Source: JBIKWM01 sp044356305
GTDB taxonomy: Bacteria; Bacteroidota; Bacteroidia; UBA10329
Direction: 5' to 3'
DNA length: 64,000 nucleotides
Assembly: GCA_044356305.1 (NCBI GenBank)
Contig: JBIKWM010000008.1
Span: forward strand, 1 to 64,000
Shown piece by piece: positions 8,645-17,429 of this stretch (the first letter of the stretch is position 1; every line of letters begins with the position of its first letter). The notes beneath the pieces were generated by a model. It ran no database searches and was not told the DNA's origin. It was given only the letters and a program-made list of their open reading frames with translations. The translations under genes were made by a program, and so were the position numbers.

Positions 8645-10477
8645 ATGTGCGGAATTGCCGGAATGGTACTGAGGGGGCAGCCGGTCGATACCGGGCTGTT
8701 CACCGCCATGGTCGATACCATGACCCACCGCGGGCCTGACGACCGAGGCATCTGGACCGAGGGGCACGTGGCCCTGGGCATGAGGCGCCTCAGTATCATT
8801 GATGTCGCTCACGGGCACCAGCCCCTGCACAGTACCGATGGTGCTGTGGTCTGTGTGGGCAATGGAGAGTTGTATGATCACCGCGCCCACCGCCAATCCA
8901 TTATGGCCGCAGGGCGCACATTGGCCACAAGCAGCGACATTGAGATAGCCCCGCACATGCTGCAGATGCATGGCGAGCTGTTCATTCAGCGCATCGAGGG
9001 CATGTTCGGCCTGGCCCTTTTCGACCGTCCGAACCACCGCCTTTATGTGTATCGCGACCGCATGGGCATCAAACCCATGTTTTACAGCGCCACCGCTGGG
9101 CATGTGGTCTTTGCGTCAGATGTGAATGTGATACTGCGGTCGGGGCTGGTGCGGCCCGAGGCCGACCCCGTGGCCTTGGACCATTACTATTCGTCCCGTT
9201 TCGGGGCCGGGTGCGGCCTCACTTTCTTCAAGGGGATACAGGCCCTATTACCCGGCCAGTACCTGGTCATTGACACCGACACCCTGCACACGGAGGTGCG
9301 CGAATTCAGCCACTTCATGCAGTTGGACCGCAGTCCACTGGATCAGCTCAGCCTAAATGAAGCGGCCGACCGGCTCGATCACCTGCTGCGCGAGTCGGTG
9401 CGTAAGAGACTGATGAGTGAGGTGCCGCTGGGCACGTTGCTCAGCTCAGGTATCGACTCCTCGCTGCTTACCGCCATGGCCAACAGGCTGCTCGGTGCCG
9501 ACATCGATGCGTTCACCGTGAGCTATGACGATCCGCGGGCCGATGAGACGGCAGAGGCTGCATTCACCGCACGGCATCTGGGTATACAGCTGCACCCGTG
9601 CAAGGTGAGCAGCGCACAGTACGCTGAGTTGTTGCCCACAGCGGTGCTGCGCCACGAGGGGCCGTTGAGCCACCCCAACTCAGTGCCCGTTCACATGGTC
9701 ACGCAACTGGCCCGCGACAAGGGCTATAAGGTGCTGCTGAGCGGTGAAGGGGCCGATGAGCTTTTTGCCGGATATGGCCGCACACACAATCTGAGCCGGT
9801 TGCAGGCCATCTCGAACCGCTACCCTGCGATATTGCTCAGGCTGCTTTCCGCTGCAGGTCTCAAGTTCGATGCCCGCGAGGCGGCCATGCTCGCGGCTAT
9901 TTCCGATAAGGACATGCGGGCCTTGGCCAAAGGCTATTTCAGCGTGGCGAAGGGAGAAAGGAAGAATGCAGCCGACCCGTTGTTCGATGCCCTGGCCGAT
10001 CAGGTGCGGCCTGATCATCTCCTCAACGACATGCTCCAACTTGAGCAGCACACCTACCTGCAGGAACTGTTGCTGCGTCAGGATAAGATGAGCATGTGGA
10101 GCAGCATGGAGGTGCGTGTACCCTTTGTGGGCGACCCAGCAGTGGTGGCATTTGCCAACACACTGCCCTTCGGCCTCAAATACGATAATCTGCGGAACAA
10201 GAAGGTGCTACGTCTGGTGGCTGAGCGCTACCTGCCCAAAGAGGTGTGCTACCGCCCCAAGCGCGGCTTCGGCTCTCCTATTGGCGCATGGCTGAGATCC
10301 AAAGATGGACTCGGTGCGCTGGCCGATAAGCTTGCCACCGAGGCAGTGCTTGACAGTGCATCCATGAAACGCTATAGGTCCGCACTTGCGGAGCACCGCT
10401 CAGGCAAGTCCGATCACGAGGAGTTTCTGTTCAAGAGCATGTGCCATATGCTCTGGGCGAAGGCCTACCTTACCTGA
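8645..10477 (+). CDS. asnB: asparagine synthase (glutamine-hydrolysing), glycan-cluster type
   Basis: A 610-residue two-domain amidotransferase. The mature N-terminus CGIAGMVLRG supplies Cys2 as the glutaminase nucleophile, followed by THRGPDDRGIW, a conserved class II glutaminase block. The synthetase domain has the PP-loop LLSSGIDSSLLTAM (about 263-276) and SGEGADELFAGYGR (about 366-379). It could make asparagine, but homologs in surface polysaccharide clusters are often thought to amidate sugar carboxylates, and its place at the end of this operon favours that reading. Its last 8 bp overlap the convergent engB. Confidence 0.9.
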   Translation: MCGIAGMVLRGQPVDTGLFTAMVDTMTHRGPDDRGIWTEGHVALGMRRLSIIDVAHGHQPLHSTDGAVVCVGNGELYDHRAHRQSIMAAGRTLATSSDIEIAPHMLQMHGELFIQRIEGMFGLALFDRPNHRLYVYRDRMGIKPMFYSATAGHVVFASDVNVILRSGLVRPEADPVALDHYYSSRFGAGCGLTFFKGIQALLPGQYLVIDTDTLHTEVREFSHFMQLDRSPLDQLSLNEAADRLDHLLRESVRKRLMSEVPLGTLLSSGIDSSLLTAMANRLLGADIDAFTVSYDDPRADETAEAAFTARHLGIQLHPCKVSSAQYAELLPTAVLRHEGPLSHPNSVPVHMVTQLARDKGYKVLLSGEGADELFAGYGRTHNLSRLQAISNRYPAILLRLLSAAGLKFDAREAAMLAAISDKDMRALAKGYFSVAKGERKNAADPLFDALADQVRPDHLLNDMLQLEQHTYLQELLLRQDKMSMWSSMEVRVPFVGDPAVVAFANTLPFGLKYDNLRNKKVLRLVAERYLPKEVCYRPKRGFGSPIGAWLRSKDGLGALADKLATEAVLDSASMKRYRSALAEHRSGKSDHEEFLFKSMCHMLWAKAYLT

Positions 10478-11081
10478 AACGGCCACCGAACTCGCGGTTC
10501 CAGCCATCGATCAGGGCCAGTACCTCATCGCGACCGGTGCCTTCTTCGGCCGATGTGATGACGTGTGGGGGCGCCTCGTGCCATTCTGTGCGCATCTCGC
10601 GCAGGTACTGGGCCACAGCCGTCTGTCGGGCCACTTTGCCCAACTTATCGGCCTTGGTGAACAGCATGGTGAACGGCACCCCGTTCTCGCCCAGCCAGCG
10701 CATGATCTCCATGTCAATGCGCTGTGGCTCCAGGCGGCAGTCAATGAGCACGAACAGGTTGATCAGATTGTCGCGACCGCCTATGTACTCCGAAATCATG
10801 TTCTGCCACTTATCGCGGGTGTCCTTGCTCACCTTGGCGAAACCGTAGCCCGGAAGGTCCACGAGGTACCAGGCATCATTCACATTGAAATGATTGATCA
10901 GCTGGGTCTTGCCCGGCCGGGCGCTCACCTTGGCCAGTTTCGGTCTTTGCAGAATGGAGTTGATCAAAGAGCTCTTACCCACATTCGACCTGCCGATAAA
11001 GGCATACTCGGGCCTATCGGGCTTTGGGCAACCCGAAACCTTGGGGCTGCTGATAACAAACGCTGCGGTAGAGATCTTCAC
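10470..11081 (-). CDS. engB: ribosome biogenesis GTP-binding protein EngB (YihA/YsxC)
   Basis: A 203-residue TRAFAC GTPase needed for large ribosomal subunit maturation. All G motifs are visible: G1 GRSNVGKSS (about 30-38), the G2 Thr in SARPGKTQLINHF, G3 DLPGYGFAKVS (about 74-84), G4 TKADKLGK (about 142-149) and G5 SAEEGTGRD (about 177-185). Size matches the family. It converges on asnB with an 8-bp overlap of the two 3' ends and is preceded 31 bp upstream by the alpha/beta hydrolase gene on the same strand. Confidence 0.97.
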   Translation of the reverse strand: MKISTAAFVISSPKVSGCPKPDRPEYAFIGRSNVGKSSLINSILQRPKLAKVSARPGKTQLINHFNVNDAWYLVDLPGYGFAKVSKDTRDKWQNMISEYIGGRDNLINLFVLIDCRLEPQRIDMEIMRWLGENGVPFTMLFTKADKLGKVARQTAVAQYLREMRTEWHEAPPHVITSAEEGTGRDEVLALIDGWNREFGGRFR

Positions 11082-11112
11082 TTCCGGTCACGGCCATGGT
11101 TAAGGGCCAATA

Positions 11113-11877
11113 TCATCTCGGAAACCTCCGGTTCAGCCAGTCCTGCAGGATGGCATTGAACTCCTTGGGCCGTTCCATCATAGGGGCATGGCCGCACTCG
11201 CTTATCCAATGTAATTCTGAATCGGGCAGCAGATTGTGGAAATCATCGGCCACAACGGGAGGCGTGATGATGTCGTTGCGACCCCAAATGAGGCAAGTGG
11301 GAATGTTGATGCCCGGCAAGTCATCGGCCATGTTATGGCGAATGGCCGATTTGGCCAGGGCCAGCACCCGCAGCAGACGGTCCTTGTCGTTGATGATCCC
11401 GAACACCTCTTCCACCAGTTCATCGGTGGCATTGGCGGGGTCAAAAAAGGTGATCTCCACTTTTTTACGGATGTACTCGCGGTCTTCTCTACGTGGGAAA
11501 GTGCCTCCGAATGCATTCTCGTAAAGGCCTGAGCTGCCCGTGAGTATGAGTGCCTCCACATCGGTGGGGTGGTTCACGGCATACACCAGACTGACGTGTC
11601 CGCCCAGCGAGTTGCCGAGCAGCATGACTTTTCCGAAACCCTTGTATTCAACGAATCTGCGGACATAGGACGCCAGTTCGCGCACATTGGTCTGATCGAG
11701 CGGCAGGGAATAGATGGGCATCATGGGTATGACCACCTTGTACTGCGGTGCAAACCGCTCTATCACATCGGTGAAGTTGCTCAATGCCCCGAACAGGCCA
11801 TGCAGCACCACCATCACCGGCCCATCACCTACTTCTATGTAGGAGTGGCCCCCATCGTTCCTGATCTCCGGTCTCAT
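11113..11877 (-). CDS. alpha/beta hydrolase
   Basis: A 254-residue hydrolase with HGLFGALSNF as oxyanion-hole region, LLGNSLGGHVSL as nucleophile elbow (Ser in GNSLG), the acidic residue in WGRNDIITPP and the catalytic His in SECGHAPMMERP. The frame is open to 11919, but a Bacteroidota -7 box (TATATTTG, minus strand, 11889-11896) lies only 11 bp upstream of the ATG at 11877, which makes that ATG the likely start. The substrate is unknown; relatives include esterases and C-C hydrolases. Confidence 0.9.
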   Translation of the reverse strand: MRPEIRNDGGHSYIEVGDGPVMVVLHGLFGALSNFTDVIERFAPQYKVVIPMMPIYSLPLDQTNVRELASYVRRFVEYKGFGKVMLLGNSLGGHVSLVYAVNHPTDVEALILTGSSGLYENAFGGTFPRREDREYIRKKVEITFFDPANATDELVEEVFGIINDKDRLLRVLALAKSAIRHNMADDLPGINIPTCLIWGRNDIITPPVVADDFHNLLPDSELHWISECGHAPMMERPKEFNAILQDWLNRRFPR

Positions 11878-11888
11878 CTCGTTGATTG

Positions 11889-11896
11889 CAAATATA
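11889..11896 (-). promoter_or_regulatory. putative -7 promoter box of the alpha/beta hydrolase
   Basis: TATATTTG on the minus strand matches the Bacteroidota TAnnTTTG consensus exactly. The distance to the ATG at 11877 implies a very short leader. Confidence 0.6.
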
Positions 11897-11971
11897 CGCC
11901 TATGCACTTCGCGGTACACACGCGATCCGCGCCCCCAAAAGGTCAGTTGAAGTAATGTGATTCAATTTATC

Positions 11972-12127
11972 TCCCACAATCTCCCACCACTTACGAATCG
12001 TAGATAAATCCTTGTTTTTATTGAGTTCTTAAATCGATGTGAAACCTTATCTGTCGTTGTTAGTTAAAAGTTATAAACACGTGGATCGAATGGGTGGTAA
12101 ATAGTGGGAGGCATTCCGTTACTTTAC
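11972..12127. promoter_or_regulatory. mraZ promoter region with putative MraZ boxes
   Basis: Two TGGGA pentamers read on the minus strand at 11972-11976 and 11982-11986 are spaced exactly 10 bp start to start, the TGGGN-N5 spacing known for E. coli MraZ. TGGGT (12091-12095) and TGGGA (12105-12109) lie on the plus strand 14 bp apart. TACTTTAC at 12120-12127 is a near match to a Bacteroidota -7 box, 20 bp ahead of the mraZ start. The boxes are therefore candidate sites for autorepression. The region is AT-rich compared with its surroundings and holds no gene. Confidence 0.6.
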
Positions 12128-12147
12128 CCCCTTAAGACGACCTACCG

Positions 12148-12624
12148 TTGACAGGCATCATAGGCACATACGAATGCAAAGTGGATGACAAGGGCCGGCT
12201 CATGCTGCCCGCTGGCATCCGCAAGCAGTTGCTGCCCATGCTGCAGGACGGTTTCGTACTGAAGCGGAGCGTGTTCAGCCCGTGCCTCGAACTGTTTCCC
12301 ATGAAGGAATGGGAACGGCAGATGGCCACGGTGAACACGTTGAACCGCTTTCAGAAGCGGAACGTGGATTTTATCAGGATCTACACGGCAGGCGTCAAGG
12401 TCATCGAACTCGACAGCACCGGCCGTCTTCTCGTTCCCAAGGACCTCGCTGAGTTCAGCGGCATCACGCACAACGTGGTGCTGAGCAGCGCAGTGAGCCA
12501 CCTGGAGATGTGGGATAAGGACCGATACGAGCAGGCGATCAACGATCCGAACGTTGATTTCGCCAAGCTGGCCGAGGAAGTGATGGGAAACCTGAACGCC
12601 CGGCCCGATGACCACCTATCATAG
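12148..12624 (+). CDS. mraZ: transcriptional regulator and division cluster protein MraZ
   Basis: A 158-residue protein with two SpoVT/AbrB-like halves, the DNA-binding repressor at the head of dcw clusters. IGTYECKVDDKGRLMLPAGIR (second residue block, quoted in part) and the second-half LDSTGRLLVPKDLAEF carry the two DxxGR signatures. The start is a TTG, chosen because it places IGTYECK at the family's usual position and no ATG fits. The 3' end overlaps rsmH by 17 bp. It probably regulates the promoter described just upstream. Confidence 0.95.
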   Translation: MTGIIGTYECKVDDKGRLMLPAGIRKQLLPMLQDGFVLKRSVFSPCLELFPMKEWERQMATVNTLNRFQKRNVDFIRIYTAGVKVIELDSTGRLLVPKDLAEFSGITHNVVLSSAVSHLEMWDKDRYEQAINDPNVDFAKLAEEVMGNLNARPDDHLS

Positions 12625-13510
12625 CCCCGTACTGCTGGGCCCGAGCATAGAGGCCCTCAACCTGCGCAAAGGCGGCACCTATGTCGATCTCACCATGGGT
12701 GGTGGAGGCCACTCCGCTCACATACTGAGCAAGCTGGAGGGTGGGCGCCTTTTCGGATTCGATCAGGACCCCGATGCTTGGGACAATGCCCCGAACGACC
12801 CTCGTTTCACGCTCATCAGGAGCAACTTCAGGTATGCCCGCAACTTCCTTCGCCTGCACGGTGCCCTGCCCGTAGATGGCGTATTGGCTGACCTCGGTGT
12901 TTCATCGCACCAGTTCGATGAGGCCGCCCGTGGTTTCAGTATCCGTGCCGATGGGCCCTTGGACATGCGCATGGACCCATCTCTGCCAGTCACGGCCGGA
13001 AACCTGGTAAACACCGCAACAGCAGCAGAGCTGGCCCGCATGATGCGCGAGCACAGCGATATGAAAGAGGCCATGCGGGTGGCGCAGGCCATCCTCCGGG
13101 CGCGTGGCGCAGCCCCCATCACCACTATAAACGGGCTGATAGAGGCCCTCGGGCCAGTGCTGCCAAAGCAGGGCCGTAGCACGTTTCTGGCACGGGTGTT
13201 CCAGGCGCTGCGCATGGAGGTGAACGAGGAGACGGCCGCCCTGCGTGAGATGCTGGACCAGATGCCCGATGTGATAGCCAGGGGCGGTCGCCTGGTGGTG
13301 ATAAGCTACCACAGCGTGGAAGACCGGCTGGCCAAGGACCTGATACGCAACGGCAGCACCAGCGGCAAGGCCGAGGTGGACCCTGTGTACGGCACCCGTT
13401 CCATGCCTTTCAAGGACCTCCTGAACGGGGTGACCGTGCCCGATGATGAGGAGATAGACCGAAACCCTCGTGCCCGCAGCGCCAAGATGCGGGTGGCCCA
13501 ACGCAACTGA
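12608..13510 (+). CDS. rsmH: 16S rRNA (cytosine1402-N4)-methyltransferase RsmH
   Basis: A 300-residue SAM-dependent enzyme that methylates N4 of C1402 in the ribosomal P site. YHSPVLLGPSIEAL opens the protein, TYVDLTMGGGGHSAHIL is the SAM-binding loop, and GVLADLGVSSHQFDEAARGFS is characteristic of the family (quoted in parts). VVISYHSVEDRLAKDLIR near the C-terminus and the terminal RNPRARSAKMRVAQR segment complete it. Length is normal. It is co-transcribed with mraZ (overlap) and ftsL-like (3 bp apart). Confidence 0.97.
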   Translation: MTTYHSPVLLGPSIEALNLRKGGTYVDLTMGGGGHSAHILSKLEGGRLFGFDQDPDAWDNAPNDPRFTLIRSNFRYARNFLRLHGALPVDGVLADLGVSSHQFDEAARGFSIRADGPLDMRMDPSLPVTAGNLVNTATAAELARMMREHSDMKEAMRVAQAILRARGAAPITTINGLIEALGPVLPKQGRSTFLARVFQALRMEVNEETAALREMLDQMPDVIARGGRLVVISYHSVEDRLAKDLIRNGSTSGKAEVDPVYGTRSMPFKDLLNGVTVPDDEEIDRNPRARSAKMRVAQRN

Positions 13511-13513
13511 GCC

Positions 13514-13870
13514 ATGGATAAGGAGAACACGACAGGCGTGAATGTGGTGAAGGGCATACTGACGGTGCTCGATGGCAGTTTCCTCACCCGGGAGAACATG
13601 CTCCGCAATGTGCCTTTCATCCTGTTCCTCTTCGGGCTGGGCATACTGTACATAGCCAACAGCCACTATGCCGAGCGGTGCGTCATCATGACCAATCGCA
13701 CAGAGAAAGAGCTGAAGGAGCTCCGGTCGGAGTTCATCACCAACCGTAGCGACCTGATGACCGCCCTCAAGCAGAGCGAGATGGCCAAGGCTGTTGAGCC
13801 CATGGGCATTGTCGAATCGCGGGTACCCGCCAAAAAGATCCTGGTGAACGAACCTGAGAAGTTGCATTGA
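13514..13870 (+). CDS. ftsL: FtsL-like cell division protein
   Basis: A 118-residue bitopic membrane protein. A cytoplasmic N-terminus of about 35 residues precedes one transmembrane segment (around FILFLFGLGILYIANS, about 36-51), then a periplasmic stretch rich in charged residues (NRTEKELKELRSEF) expected to form the FtsL/FtsB coiled coil. FtsL sequences are poorly conserved, so the call rests on topology and on the fixed place between rsmH and ftsI. Its stop overlaps the TTG start of ftsI (TTGA). Confidence 0.88.
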   Translation: MDKENTTGVNVVKGILTVLDGSFLTRENMLRNVPFILFLFGLGILYIANSHYAERCVIMTNRTEKELKELRSEFITNRSDLMTALKQSEMAKAVEPMGIVESRVPAKKILVNEPEKLH

Positions 13871-15972
13871 ACCAGCGCAAGGCCATTTTGACCCGTATCT
13901 ACATTGTGTATGGCGCAATGTGCCTCTTCGCCATTGCGGTGGCGGTGAAGGCAGGGCGCATCGTGGTTGTGGAGGGCGACATGTGGCGCAAGAAGGCCCA
14001 GGAGCTGACCACCCAGTACCAGAACATCGAGGCCGCGCGCGGCAACATATTCGCAGAGGACGGAAGCCTTCTGGCCACATCGAAACCCATCTATGAGGTG
14101 CGTTGGGATGTGAACACCCCGCACATCAACAAAGAGACCTTCAACGCAGGCATAGGGCCATTGAGCCAAGGGCTGGCCAGGCTTTTCCCTGAGAAGAGCG
14201 CCCAGACCTGGAAACGCGAGCTGACCAACGCCCGGAACAACGGCAGCCGCTATTACCTCATCAAGCGCGATGTGGAGTACAAGCAACTGCGCCAGATGCG
14301 CGAGCTGCCGCTGTTCGAGATGGGGCAATACAGGGGCGGTCTCATCTCCATTCAGAAGAGCCGCAGGGCCAAACCCTTCCGCGAGCTGGCCGCCCGCACA
14401 ATAGGCTACGACAGGCCGGGATATCAGGTGGGACTCGAGGGTGCCTTTGCCGACCAGCTGGCCGGTGTGGGTGGCAAACGCCTAATGCAGCGCATAGCCG
14501 GTGGCGTGTGGAAACCCATACCCGATGCCACCGAGATAGAACCCACCGATGGTGCCGATCTGATCACCACCCTCGATGTGAACATACAGGATGTGGCCCA
14601 GCACGCCCTCGAGACCCAACTGACCAAGCACAATGCCCAGAGCGGATGCGCCATACTGATGGAAGTGGCCACGGGCGACATAAAGGCCATTGCCAACCTG
14701 ACGCTACAAGAGGACGGCACCTACAAGGAGACGTTCAATTACGCCATAGGCGCGGCCACCGAGCCGGGGTCGACTTTCAAACTGGTGAGCATGTTGGCCC
14801 TACTGGAGGACAGCGATGTACAGCTCACCGACTCGGTCGACATCAGTTGGGGCAAGACCCGGTTCTATGACCGGGAGATGAAAGATTCGAAGACTGATGT
14901 CTACAAGAAATTAACGGTCGCTGAGGTTTTTGAGAAATCCTCGAATGTGGGCACGGCTGTGAAGGTCAATGAACTGTTTGCCAAGAACCCCGACAAATGG
15001 ATAGCCCATGTGCGCGCCCTCCACATGGACCGGGTGCTTGGGATAGGCCTTGGAGGTGAGGCCAAACCGGTGGTCAAGGATCCGGTAGATAAGAAGCACT
15101 GGTACGGTACGACTATTCCGTGGATGAGCATAGGGTATGAGGTGATGGTGAGCCCCATGCACATTGTCACCCTCTACAACGCTGTGGCCAACAACGGCAC
15201 CATGGTCCGGCCAAGGCTGGTGAAGTCCATTACCCGCCACGGTCAGGTGGAGCGAGAGTTTCCGGTAGAGGTGCTCAACCCGCGGATATGCAGTCCCGGT
15301 ACCATAGCCCGCCTGCGGCTGATGATGGAGGGGGTGGTGGAGCATGGCACCGCTCAGAACCTAAAACATGCCGATTACAAGATAGCGGGTAAGACCGGCA
15401 CCGCGCAGATTGCCAAGGACGGGGGCTACAAGAAGTCGGGCATAACCTATCAGGCCTCGTTTGTGGGGTACTTCCCGGCCAACGACCCCAAGTACACCTG
15501 CATGGTGGTGGTGAACGCCCCATCGAACCACGTGTACTACGCCAATGTGGTGGCCGGGCCCATTTTCAAGGAGATTTCGGACAAGGTCTATTCCACCCGG
15601 ATTGACATACTAGAGGAACTGGCCCCCGACACCTCGGCCCTGGTGCAGCGCAGGCCGTTGCCCAAGAACGGACGCAGGGCCAGTGTGGAAAAGGTGCTTG
15701 CTGGGCTTGGAGTGCCCTACAGGCTGGACAACAATGACACGGAATGGGCCACATCGCTGACCGATGGGGACACGGTGCGGATAGCTCAGATGGTCTTTGA
15801 CGGGCAGACCGTGCCCCGCGTGACCGGCATGGGTGCCCGCGATGCGGTCTATCTGCTCGAGAATGCCGGCCTGCGTGTGGTGCTGCGCGGCAGCGGCACG
15901 GTGCGCCAACAGAGCATACTGCCCGGCACACGCATAGTGCGCGGAACACCTATAGTGATCGAACTATCATGA
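13867..15972 (+). CDS. ftsI: division-specific penicillin-binding protein FtsI (PBP3) with PASTA domain
   Basis: A 701-residue class B transpeptidase that crosslinks septal peptidoglycan. One N-terminal transmembrane segment (about 10-28) precedes the dimerisation domain. The active site shows SxxK in EPGSTFKLV (about 299-307), SSN in EKSSNVGT and KTGT in AGKTGTAQI (about 510-518). A single PASTA domain, beginning VPRVTGMGARDAVYLL, ends the protein and may sense muropeptides or lipid II. The start is a TTG in a TTGA overlap with ftsL. The stop overlaps murE (ATGA). Confidence 0.95.
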   Translation: MNQRKAILTRIYIVYGAMCLFAIAVAVKAGRIVVVEGDMWRKKAQELTTQYQNIEAARGNIFAEDGSLLATSKPIYEVRWDVNTPHINKETFNAGIGPLSQGLARLFPEKSAQTWKRELTNARNNGSRYYLIKRDVEYKQLRQMRELPLFEMGQYRGGLISIQKSRRAKPFRELAARTIGYDRPGYQVGLEGAFADQLAGVGGKRLMQRIAGGVWKPIPDATEIEPTDGADLITTLDVNIQDVAQHALETQLTKHNAQSGCAILMEVATGDIKAIANLTLQEDGTYKETFNYAIGAATEPGSTFKLVSMLALLEDSDVQLTDSVDISWGKTRFYDREMKDSKTDVYKKLTVAEVFEKSSNVGTAVKVNELFAKNPDKWIAHVRALHMDRVLGIGLGGEAKPVVKDPVDKKHWYGTTIPWMSIGYEVMVSPMHIVTLYNAVANNGTMVRPRLVKSITRHGQVEREFPVEVLNPRICSPGTIARLRLMMEGVVEHGTAQNLKHADYKIAGKTGTAQIAKDGGYKKSGITYQASFVGYFPANDPKYTCMVVVNAPSNHVYYANVVAGPIFKEISDKVYSTRIDILEELAPDTSALVQRRPLPKNGRRASVEKVLAGLGVPYRLDNNDTEWATSLTDGDTVRIAQMVFDGQTVPRVTGMGARDAVYLLENAGLRVVLRGSGTVRQQSILPGTRIVRGTPIVIELS

Positions 15973-17429
15973 AACTGCTGCGCGACATACTCTACAAGGC
16001 CGGCATCGAAGAGGTGGTGGGCACCACGAATGTGGCCGTCACCGGTGTGTGCATCGACTCGCGCAAAGTGCGAAAGGACAGCCTGTTCATTGCCGTGCGC
16101 GGCACCCAGACCGATGGGCACGACCACATCTCACAGGCCCTGGAGCAGGGTGCTGCAGCCATTGTGTGCGAGAGGATGCCTGAGCAGACTGCTCATGGAG
16201 TGACCTATGTGCAGGTGCGCGATGCGCGTCAGGCCACGGGCATCATTGCCTGCAATTTCTTCGATAATCCTTCTGAAAAGTTGAAACTGGTGGGGGTGAC
16301 CGGCACCAACGGCAAGACCACCACCGCAACGCTGCTCTACAATCTGTTCCGTGGGTTGGGCTACAAGGTGGGCCTCCTCAGTACGGTGCGCAATCTGGTT
16401 GATGGAGAGGAGCTTGAATCAACGCATACCACCCCCGATGCCATCAGCCTGAACCTGTTGTTAGATAGAATGGTGAAGGCCGGGTGCAGTCACTGTTTCA
16501 TGGAGGTGAGCTCGCACGCCCTGCACCAGCAGCGGGTGGCGGGCATCCGTTTCGAGGGGGCCATTTTCACAAACATCACTCATGACCACCTCGACTACCA
16601 CGGCACTTTCAGCGACTACATAGCGGCCAAGAAGATGCTGTTCGACATGCTGCCACAGTCAGCATTCGCAGTGGTGAACCTGGACGACCGTAACGGTGAT
16701 GTGATGATCCAGAACACCCGTGCGCGGGTGATCACCTATGGTATGCGCAGCCTGGCCGACCGCAAGGTGAAGATACTGGAGAACAACCTGACAGGGCTGG
16801 TGCTGAACCTGGACGGGAGTGAGGTGACCACCCGCCTGATCGGGGGGTTCAATGCGAGCAACCTGGTGGCAGTGTACACGGCTGCGCTCGAGCTGAGAGA
16901 GGACCGCATGCAGGTGCTGACGGTGCTGAGCGACCTGCGCAGCGTGGATGGCCGGTTTGATTTTGTGCGCACGGCCGATGGCATCATCGGCATTGTGGAC
17001 TACGCCCATACGCCCGATGCCCTCAAGAATGTGCTGGGCACCATACAGGACCTGCGCACCGGCAACGAGACTGTGCTGGCGCTGGTAGGCTGCGGGGGCG
17101 ACCGCGACCGCACCAAGCGGCCCGAGATGGCGCGCATAGGTGCCGACAACAGCGACCGACTGATACTGACCAGCGACAACCCCCGCAGCGAGGACCCCGA
17201 GGCCATACTGGCTGAGATGAAGGCCGGCCTTGATCCGGTCCAGATGAAAAAGACCCTTGTGATAACCGACCGTGCAGAGGCCATTCGCACTGCATGCGCC
17301 ATGGCAAAGGCCGGGGACATCATTCTGGTGGCCGGCAAGGGACACGAGAAATATCAGGAGGTGAAAGGGGTGAAGCACCCTTTTGACGACCTGCAGATGC
17401 TAAAGGAGAACCTAAACACCATAGGCTGA
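15969..17429 (+). CDS. murE: UDP-N-acetylmuramoyl-tripeptide synthetase MurE
   Basis: A 486-residue Mur ligase adding the third peptide residue to UDP-MurNAc-L-Ala-D-Glu. The ATP-binding loop GVTGTNGKTTTATLL (about 107-121), THDHLDYHGTF of the central domain and LTSDNPRSEDPEAIL near the C-terminus are visible. The DNPR motif is the signature for meso-diaminopimelate rather than lysine, so this organism probably has DAP-type peptidoglycan. It overlaps ftsI (ATGA) and shares one base with the mraY start (TGATG). Confidence 0.96.
   Translation: MKLLRDILYKAGIEEVVGTTNVAVTGVCIDSRKVRKDSLFIAVRGTQTDGHDHISQALEQGAAAIVCERMPEQTAHGVTYVQVRDARQATGIIACNFFDNPSEKLKLVGVTGTNGKTTTATLLYNLFRGLGYKVGLLSTVRNLVDGEELESTHTTPDAISLNLLLDRMVKAGCSHCFMEVSSHALHQQRVAGIRFEGAIFTNITHDHLDYHGTFSDYIAAKKMLFDMLPQSAFAVVNLDDRNGDVMIQNTRARVITYGMRSLADRKVKILENNLTGLVLNLDGSEVTTRLIGGFNASNLVAVYTAALELREDRMQVLTVLSDLRSVDGRFDFVRTADGIIGIVDYAHTPDALKNVLGTIQDLRTGNETVLALVGCGGDRDRTKRPEMARIGADNSDRLILTSDNPRSEDPEAILAEMKAGLDPVQMKKTLVITDRAEAIRTACAMAKAGDIILVAGKGHEKYQEVKGVKHPFDDLQMLKENLNTIG

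Noticed and set aside
12902..14080. 392-residue minus-strand ORF opposite rsmH, ftsL and ftsI
   Set aside because: It spans three well-supported genes on the other strand and has low-complexity antisense composition.
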